Source: JBGLNJ01 sp964353405
GTDB lineage: Bacteria > Chloroflexota > Anaerolineae > Fen-1058
DNA length: 53,851 nucleotides
Assembly (NCBI GenBank): GCA_964353405.1
Contig: CAYGWJ010000073.1
Location: forward strand, 1-53,851
Direction: 5' to 3'
Shown here: piece by piece, positions 48,334 through 53,851 of the stretch
How positions within the stretch are numbered: the stretch's first letter is position 1
Layout of the letters: the number at the start of each line of letters is the position of its first letter
Position numbers and translations under genes: made by a program
Notes under the pieces: model-generated
The model's input: the letters and a program-made list of their open reading frames with translations, nothing else
Told to the model about the DNA's origin: nothing
Database searches by the model: none

Positions 48334-51239
48334 GCACGCAACCACATGTCAACCCTTTCCGGGTGGGGACAGAAATTCGGGATCCAGCAGATTTTGTCGG
48401 ACGCACCGAAATCCTGCAAGCTATCTCTGCTGCGATGCGAAATCTCCAAAATGTATCTTTGCATGGTGAGCGACGAACTGGAAAAACGTCATTGCTGCTT
48501 TATCTGGCCCATCCTGCTTCTGCTTCGGTAATCGGACTGCCCTCAACTCATATCCCCGTGTATTTCAACTTTCAAGGCTTGGCCGCCAAAGCCAGCGCGG
48601 CTAGTATCTGGCAGGCTATTGCAGATGCCATTTCGATCCAGATCAAGCAGAGACACCCTGATGGGCAGGCTGAAGCAGAACGATTCCTGGCTACCATAGC
48701 CGCAGAGACCTCTGCCATGCCCGCAACTAGTTTTGGGCGAGCTCTTGCGCACCTAGGTAGCTCTGATCACAAGATTCACCTTCTGTTTGATGAATTTGAG
48801 CAAACAGCAGAAAACCCCGACCTGAGAGATATCTTTTACGACGAGCTTCGCAGCTTGCCCCAACGGGCAGGAAATACCTCCTATGTTATCGCCACCCGCA
48901 CAGGGCTGGCAACGCTTCAGCCAAAGTATAACAAGGTCAGTTCCCCCTTCTTCAATATTTTCACCACTATGATCCTGCATCCTTTCGAAGAAGATCAAGT
49001 TTACCACCTAATTTTTAAGTATCTTAATCGTTCAGGTCTTGGTTTTGTCGCAGAAAGACTGTGTACTCAGTCTCATTTCTTACATGAAGTGACAGGATAC
49101 CACCCCTTCTTTCTGCAGACTTTGTGTTACCACCTCTGTGAAAGGATAGATGAACCTGGCTGGCCATTGGGCAAGCCCCAACAGGAAGCACTGGCGGCTT
49201 TCGAAAACGACGCGGACCCTCATTTTAGGTATTATTGGGAACAATCATCTCCAGCAGAACGAGAGCTACTGGCAAAACTTGCTACTGGGCAGTCTGTTGA
49301 TTGGCATGAGACAAATGCAGAGCCTGTGCGCAAGGAACTGGAAGCGCGTTGCCTAGTTGTGCAGACTAATGAGCTTGAACCTGGATGGAGGTTGTTTTCT
49401 TCTGTTTTTGGCAGGTGGGTCGGGGCTCAGTTATTAAATGAAGCCAAGAAACAACAGCAGTTGGAAGAATGGTACAGGCAGGGCATTGCACATCTGGAGC
49501 GAGAACAGTGGTCTGAAGCTATTCAGTGCTTCGAGCACATTGTGAATGAAAATCCCGCTTATCACGACGCTGTCGAACGACTGGAGTATGCACGGCCACA
49601 GAAAGAGTTAGAGATCCTGTACACCCAAGGCCTCAGCTATATTCAACGAAGCAATTGGCAACAAGCAATCACCAAACTTGAGGCTGTGGTTCAACGGGAT
49701 AGCGGCTTTAAGGACGTAGCCGCCTGCTTGCAAGTGGCGCAGAGGCAGCAAGAAGCAGAGATTCTCTACAAACAAGGCAAAGATCGGTTTAATCGTGGTG
49801 AATGGTCCCAGGCGATTGAGCAACTTGAGCGTGTCCTGATACTGGTCCCGGGTTACAGAGACGTGGATGCGATGCTGACCCAAGCACGCCAGCAAGAAAG
49901 ATTACAGCAATTGTACCGCCAGGGTGAGGAGTATCTTAAAAAAGAGGAATGGCAGCAAGCCATTGACGCTTTTGATCAAGTTGTTGCCCTTGACAAAGAC
50001 TATATGGACACCCTGGCGAAACTGGATGAAGCGCACCGGCAGGCAGAATTGTTCGATCTCTATGACAGGGCTCAGTATTATGAGGAGAAGAAAAGATGGG
50101 CCGAAGCCGGAGACCTATACATCCAAATCTTGGCAAAGGACCGAGATTACCGAGATGTTGCCCGCCGACTGGCTGAGGTGCAACTCCAGAAGGAACTTGC
50201 AGCTCTCTACCTACAGGCAGAAGATGACTTGGCGCGAGGCGAATGGAACAAAGCAGCGGGAAAGTTTTATCAAGTCCTTAAGTTGAGTCCAGGGTACCGA
50301 GACGCTCAAGCCAAGCTGGTAGAAGCAGAGAAGAAGGCACGACTTCAGACCATTTACGATATGGCAATGCAGGATGCGAAACGGGAGAACTGGAAAGCTG
50401 CGGCCAGGAAGTTGAAAAGCATTCTGAGAGAAGAGCCGGCTTTTCCGGACGTCGAAGCAAAGCTGGAGTGGGTTGAACGGAATGAGAGACTGGCGGAGCG
50501 CTATCTACTGGCGATTAAGCGTTTGAAGACAAAGCAGTGGCAAGCGGCTATAGCGTTGTTAGAGCAGGTCCTGGCAGAAGATCCTAGTTACAAGGACGCA
50601 AGCGAGCAACTGGATGAGGCAAAGAGACATGCAAGCCGGGTGGAGCAGCCGGAGCCAAAATCTGAAAGTCAGGTTGGTCAAGTGCTTGGTCTTATCCTGG
50701 GGTTTATTGCAGTGGCCCTTACAATGTTTGCGGTTTGGAAGATCAATCCTGGACAACTGGTCCTGGTGATTGTTGGCGCTGGGGTGTCTATAATCGGTAT
50801 CCTCTTGACTTTTCTGTCTTCCAAGAAATTCGGCAAGGTGCCTGGATCGGTGGTATTCGTATTAGGCTTGGCGATATCTCTAATCGGTATGATACCAATC
50901 CCATCTTCCTCTAAGCTCGAAATCACCAGCGTCAATCTAGTTGAAGGAAAAGTGACTGGTAGAATGCTTGTCAATGAGCAACTACCCCAAGATGTAGCCG
51001 TTGAAGTTTACATGCGAACGGGAGGTGACAGAGGCTGGCTCTTGATCAACCCGAATCCTGGCTCTCACGATATACACCTGGACGATACTTGGACTTGGAC
51101 TGTTTATTTTGGTCAGGAGGTACATTTGGAGCCGGGGGAAAACTTGTCCTTTGCTGCACTTGTGCCGGTTGGGAAGATAAGTGAGCTTCCCGGGTCCCTA
51201 GCAGCTTGTCGGAGAGGCGTTTCGGAGTCTAGGCTTTAG
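48330..51239 (+). CDS. STAND-like ATPase with eight 49-residue helical repeats and membrane helices
   Basis: The 969-residue protein begins with a STAND-like ATPase (about 20-370: VGRTEILQAI, Walker A GERRTGKT 46-53, Walker B LLFDEFEQ with Asp154 and Glu155, GYHPFFLQ at 256-263 as GxP-like motif). Residues 378-769 are eight helical units of exactly 49 residues, each with a W at unit position 17 and LxxxYxxG-like starts (TPR/SEL1-like). Three membrane helices follow (about 783-803, 810-830, 840-857) and a C-terminal beta domain (863-969). It starts in an ATGA overlap. The repeats are probably the sensing arm, the membrane part the anchor. The last residues fall inside a 130-bp palindrome, so the end may be shortened. 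Confidence 0.85.
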   Translation: MSTQPHVNPFRVGTEIRDPADFVGRTEILQAISAAMRNLQNVSLHGERRTGKTSLLLYLAHPASASVIGLPSTHIPVYFNFQGLAAKASAASIWQAIADAISIQIKQRHPDGQAEAERFLATIAAETSAMPATSFGRALAHLGSSDHKIHLLFDEFEQTAENPDLRDIFYDELRSLPQRAGNTSYVIATRTGLATLQPKYNKVSSPFFNIFTTMILHPFEEDQVYHLIFKYLNRSGLGFVAERLCTQSHFLHEVTGYHPFFLQTLCYHLCERIDEPGWPLGKPQQEALAAFENDADPHFRYYWEQSSPAERELLAKLATGQSVDWHETNAEPVRKELEARCLVVQTNELEPGWRLFSSVFGRWVGAQLLNEAKKQQQLEEWYRQGIAHLEREQWSEAIQCFEHIVNENPAYHDAVERLEYARPQKELEILYTQGLSYIQRSNWQQAITKLEAVVQRDSGFKDVAACLQVAQRQQEAEILYKQGKDRFNRGEWSQAIEQLERVLILVPGYRDVDAMLTQARQQERLQQLYRQGEEYLKKEEWQQAIDAFDQVVALDKDYMDTLAKLDEAHRQAELFDLYDRAQYYEEKKRWAEAGDLYIQILAKDRDYRDVARRLAEVQLQKELAALYLQAEDDLARGEWNKAAGKFYQVLKLSPGYRDAQAKLVEAEKKARLQTIYDMAMQDAKRENWKAAARKLKSILREEPAFPDVEAKLEWVERNERLAERYLLAIKRLKTKQWQAAIALLEQVLAEDPSYKDASEQLDEAKRHASRVEQPEPKSESQVGQVLGLILGFIAVALTMFAVWKINPGQLVLVIVGAGVSIIGILLTFLSSKKFGKVPGSVVFVLGLAISLIGMIPIPSSSKLEITSVNLVEGKVTGRMLVNEQLPQDVAVEVYMRTGGDRGWLLINPNPGSHDIHLDDTWTWTVYFGQEVHLEPGENLSFAALVPVGKISELPGSLAACRRGVSESRL
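49461..50636 (+). repeat. Eight 147-bp coding repeats
   Basis: Eight consecutive units of 49 codons without any length change. Consensus is L-x3-Y-x2-[GA]-x8-W-x2-A-x16-[YF]-x-D with a tryptophan at position 17 in every unit. DNA identity between units is low, so they are old. Confidence 0.85.
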
Positions 51240-51326
51240 CCGGTTTTGGCCGAAAATCGCCGCGTGCTCACCGGCTGAAGCCTCGATTCCGGCCCGTCAG
51301 GGTTCTCTCCGACAAGCTCCTAGGGG
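51196..51326. repeat. Long imperfect palindrome, about 130 bp
   Basis: Outer arms CCCTAGCAGCTTGTCGGAGA (51196-51215) and the complement of CTCTCCGACAAGCTCCTAGG (51305-51324) match at 19 of 20 positions. Inner arms include AGGCTTTAGCCGGT and ACCGGCTGAAGCCT (51230s and 51269-51283). The stop codon of the STAND-repeat gene lies inside, in the left half. Confidence 0.85.
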
Positions 51327-51349
51327 ATAGAGTTAGCAGAGATTACGGC

Positions 51350-52018
51350 GTGCTCAAAAAGGACCTGAAACCCCTGGTGTTCAAGGAGGATGTTGGTTGG
51401 ATATCCGGGGTGTATCGTGAACCGGCAAATACACCAACACCCACCCATACATCAACGGCCAGATCTACACAAACTATTGCACCCACGCCATCACCGACTA
51501 GTACACCAGCGCCATCCAGCTCACCAACATCTTCGCCAATACCGACACATTATCCTTCTCCGTCAGTTAGTCCCACACGCACGCCAACACCTATCGCTGT
51601 CCCGACACTAGCCTTATTGCCGGCTCCCAAGTTGATCAAGCCGGGGAATGATAGTGGCTGGACAATGGGGTTTGTCCAATTTGAGTGGACGTGGGATGGC
51701 AATCTCTCGAATGACAAATGGTATCTGATCCGTGTTGGCCCTGATCCGAATCTGGAGATGAACACAGCAACCGCAAAAACCTGGGAATCTGGTACCTCAT
51801 GGCAGACGAATGATGTAGGCGCACGTGCAGGTTGGTATTACGCTTACGTGGTCGTTATAGGCACTTGGCCCGGCAGTGCAGAAAGCTGCAAGCCTTACAT
51901 CTATGAAGCAGGCAAGAATGTCTGTTTCCGAGAAATAAGCGCAAGAAGTGAGAAACAGGAATTTTACTTTGTACCACCTGGTTCGGGTGCTCCTTCATGC
52001 CCGCCCGGTCATTGTTGA
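51350..52018 (+). CDS. Surface-type protein with proline-threonine linker and Ig-like domain
   Basis: The 222-residue frame (GTG 51350) reads LKKDLKPLVFKEDVGWISGVY, a low-complexity threonine-proline-serine linker (about 25-88) and a beta-sandwich-like domain (about 90-210) with GWTMGFVQFEWTWDGNLSND, KWYLIRVGPDPN and WYYAYVVVIG. No signal peptide or membrane helix precedes the linker and the frame is open upstream into the palindrome, so this may be the end of the preceding gene in another frame, cut off by the palindrome, rather than a free gene. Function unknown. Confidence 0.55.
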   Translation: MLKKDLKPLVFKEDVGWISGVYREPANTPTPTHTSTARSTQTIAPTPSPTSTPAPSSSPTSSPIPTHYPSPSVSPTRTPTPIAVPTLALLPAPKLIKPGNDSGWTMGFVQFEWTWDGNLSNDKWYLIRVGPDPNLEMNTATAKTWESGTSWQTNDVGARAGWYYAYVVVIGTWPGSAESCKPYIYEAGKNVCFREISARSEKQEFYFVPPGSGAPSCPPGHC

Positions 52019-52089
52019 TGACGGAATATTTCGAGACAGTGATGCAATCAGTGAAATGATCTGATGGCTCAGACCACAGGGAGAGAGGA

Positions 52090-53493
52090 TTGAGATTGAA
52101 GATAGGAAAATGGTTGCCTAACATCTTGGAACCGATTGTAGCCCGTAAATGGCTACTCGTTTCAATATTTCTCGGCATCCTTCTCTTTGTCTCTGTTTAT
52201 GCTGTACTAGTATCGGAGAGAAGGCCCATTTTACATCTGGCCCAAAGTGACGCGCCTGATCCTGTTGAAGTTGGCAAAACGTTGGTATACCATATCACCT
52301 ATAGCAACACAGGGCAAGCTGCGGCGCATGGAGTGTTTATCACCGACACTTTCGATATGAACGTTACTCCCATAGCATTCTCGCAGCCTCCTCACACTAT
52401 AGATAGTCGCCAGGGGTCATGGAACATTGGTCAGGTGAAAGCAAACAGCAGTGGCGATGTTGTCATTACCGTAACGGTGAATAGCTCTCTTACAACTAGC
52501 CTCAAGTTGTCTAATCAGGTCAAGATAAGCAGTGATGAACTTCAGGCCATTGAGGACAGAGAACTCACACGAGTTATTGGAGTTCCGGTATTGAGCATAA
52601 GCCAAGTTGACCCGCCCGATCGAGTAGGACCAGGCGGAATACTGATCTACAGACTCACCTATAGCAATACTGGAACCGCCGCAGCTACGCAAGCGAGTGT
52701 CTATGACGAGTTTGATCCCAACGTCATGTTTGACGCAGGCAATTGTGCGCCTGTTCCAAGTATGTTAGGTCCGCGCTTGGCTCTTTGGAATATTGGGAAG
52801 CTGGAAGTGGGAGAGCAGGGAATGATCGAGTGTTCAGTTCAAGTAACAGACACGGTGTTGGGCTTCGCCGTGCTAAACAATGCCGCTTGGATTCAGAGCC
52901 ATGAAACGGATAAAGTAGAGGCACATACCAAGACCGTATTGAATAGCCCCGGAGTGCTCTGTAACGGCGACTTTGAAATGGGTGACTTGAGTTGTTGGAT
53001 CAAAATTGCCGCGCCCAACTTTCCTGTAGATGTCGTGAGACCCCTTACTGATCCAAATTATAACTGCTTTGATACCTATGCTGTGCGTATTGGAAATTCT
53101 GGATGGGTGCCCAATGGAAAGTTGGCAACGGGGCGCTATGGCATTGCACAGACTGTCCAGGTATCTGATATACCTTATCCAAAGCTGGAATTTGACTATT
53201 GCATGTATTCCTACGACGTAATGGAAGGTCCCTTTTCTCGCGACATTTACGATATTTTCGCAATTGCTGTAAACGACCTCTACACTTATACTTGGCGTAC
53301 TGGGAACCCTGGTCCGAATTTGGGCAATCCTTGGATGTCAGAACCTTCCCGAAAAGCTATTCGTCAATCCATCGATCTCTCAGACTACCGAGGAAAGACT
53401 GTAACCCTTTTCTTCCTAGTCTGGAACCAGATCTATCCTGAATTGAACACCTGGGTATATATAGACAATATTGACGGCGACTTTGCGCGTTGA
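52090..53493 (+). CDS. Membrane-anchored protein with two DUF11 domains and a jelly-roll domain
   Basis: The 465-467-residue protein has an N-terminal membrane helix (LLVSIFLGILLFVSVYAVLV, about 22-41), two DUF11 domains (about 50-165 with LVYHITYSNTGQAAAHGVF, and about 170-285 with LIYRLTYSNTGTAAATQASV) and a C-terminal jelly-roll or carbohydrate-binding-like domain (about 290-467, LCNGDFEMGDLSCWIK). It should face outward. The start is a TTG: 52096 fits the GAGAGG ribosome site better than 52090. Adjacent to the STAND operon but with no overlap; whether it takes part is unknown. Confidence 0.78.
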   Translation: MRLKIGKWLPNILEPIVARKWLLVSIFLGILLFVSVYAVLVSERRPILHLAQSDAPDPVEVGKTLVYHITYSNTGQAAAHGVFITDTFDMNVTPIAFSQPPHTIDSRQGSWNIGQVKANSSGDVVITVTVNSSLTTSLKLSNQVKISSDELQAIEDRELTRVIGVPVLSISQVDPPDRVGPGGILIYRLTYSNTGTAAATQASVYDEFDPNVMFDAGNCAPVPSMLGPRLALWNIGKLEVGEQGMIECSVQVTDTVLGFAVLNNAAWIQSHETDKVEAHTKTVLNSPGVLCNGDFEMGDLSCWIKIAAPNFPVDVVRPLTDPNYNCFDTYAVRIGNSGWVPNGKLATGRYGIAQTVQVSDIPYPKLEFDYCMYSYDVMEGPFSRDIYDIFAIAVNDLYTYTWRTGNPGPNLGNPWMSEPSRKAIRQSIDLSDYRGKTVTLFFLVWNQIYPELNTWVYIDNIDGDFAR

Positions 53494-53503
53494 GCGGCGT
53501 TAG

Positions 53504-53851
53504 CGTTTATCAGTTTTCCTCTTTGGTGATCTGTGTCGCAAGATCAATATCTTGCGGCCCGATCGTCTACGCACACTGCCATTCAATGCCCAGGGCAAGA
53601 AAAGCCGCGCTCTGCACAGGCGCGAGCGCACACGAGTCAGCGAGTATGTCTCTGGCAACCTGACCACCGAAGAAGCGATTGAAGAGGCGATTCAGAAACT
53701 GCGTGACTGGCCGATCGAGCTTGTGCGACAACGCGACGAACTACGTCCCAAGGTCAGCGAGGCTCGCGAAGCGCTTGAGCACGACTTGTACGAGCAACTA
53801 GTATTACAGCGCAACATTAGCCTCCAGCTGTCTCAGCTTGGTCTTGCGGTG
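53504..53851 (+). CDS. Partial open frame at the window edge, unknown
   Basis: A frame without stops runs from 53504 to the end and gives a charged, helical peptide (RERTRVSEYVSGNLTTEEAI, EEAIQKLRDWPIELVRQRDE and LRPKVSEAREALEHDLYEQL). The only start codon in the first part is TTG 53552. Codon choice and the coiled-coil-like pattern suggest it is coding. I do not recognise the family, and the end lies outside the window. Confidence 0.45.

Noticed and set aside
49461..50636. Tandem DNA satellite or CRISPR-like repeat
   Set aside because: The units are 147-base coding repeats with conserved protein pattern but diverged DNA.
1..53851. tRNA or rRNA genes
   Set aside because: I looked for cloverleaf ends and conserved rRNA words between genes and saw none.

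Overview
The window looks like a piece of a moderately GC-rich member of the Chloroflexota (Anaerolineae-like), probably from an uncultured or environmental genome. The signs are very large secreted proteins built of DUF11 and beta-helix domains with 'YFPIV'-type ends, a Ser/Thr kinase with a zinc-ribbon tail, short palindromic word-repeats at gene ends and inside genes, and a cobamide-salvage cluster. This assignment is an inference from gene content; there is no rRNA or tRNA gene here to confirm it.

Layout. 1-2.8 kb is a scrap region: an IS element with a DDE transposase sits between fragments of unrelated genes (DUF4386 membrane protein, nuclease-like tails, an ABC permease start). 3.0-7.7 kb carries minus-strand housekeeping enzymes (M19 dipeptidase, HAD phosphatase, M42 aminopeptidase, Nudix hydrolase, a LysM lipoprotein). 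7.8-11.4 kb is a NarL-type two-component system (7TM-PAS histidine kinase, LuxR-type regulator, receiver-like orphan), with a truncated four-helix-bundle gene between inverted blocks of word-repeats. 11.6-18.3 kb holds a 2129-residue secreted protein followed by a Nif11-type RiPP precursor. 18.4-20.7 kb has thiol peroxidase divergent from a tatA-tatC-tatB-like operon. 20.7-26.8 kb holds a GT4 glycosyltransferase and VanZ protein, converging on a minus-strand operon: GT-C glycosyltransferase, zinc-ribbon protein, Ser/Thr kinase, scpA. 27.2-32.4 kb is a second giant surface protein ending in a strong terminator.

32.5-39.1 kb is a respiratory unit: an Rrf2-family regulator with three cysteines, then cydA, cydB, cydD and cydC (cytochrome bd oxidase and its ABC maturation exporter). 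39.1-44.3 kb is a cobamide uptake and remodelling operon: a cobalamin riboswitch, then a DUF4430 surface protein, an ECF transporter S component, cobS, cbiR, cobU and cobT. No corrin-ring synthesis genes are present, so the set fits salvage and lower-ligand exchange rather than de novo synthesis.

44.3-53.9 kb is an AT-richer accessory region. It opens with a DUF4160/DUF2442 pair bracketed by a 44-bp copy of the cobT 3' end and a decayed gene. A near-consensus promoter then drives a tightly overlapping three-gene operon: a nucleoside-phosphorylase-fold protein with a C-terminal winged helix, a STAND-like ATPase with a homologous N-terminal winged helix, and a second STAND-like ATPase with eight exact 49-residue helical repeats and three membrane helices. 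This is the best candidate for an undescribed system, most likely a conflict or stress-signalling device. Two surface proteins and an open frame cut by the window edge follow.
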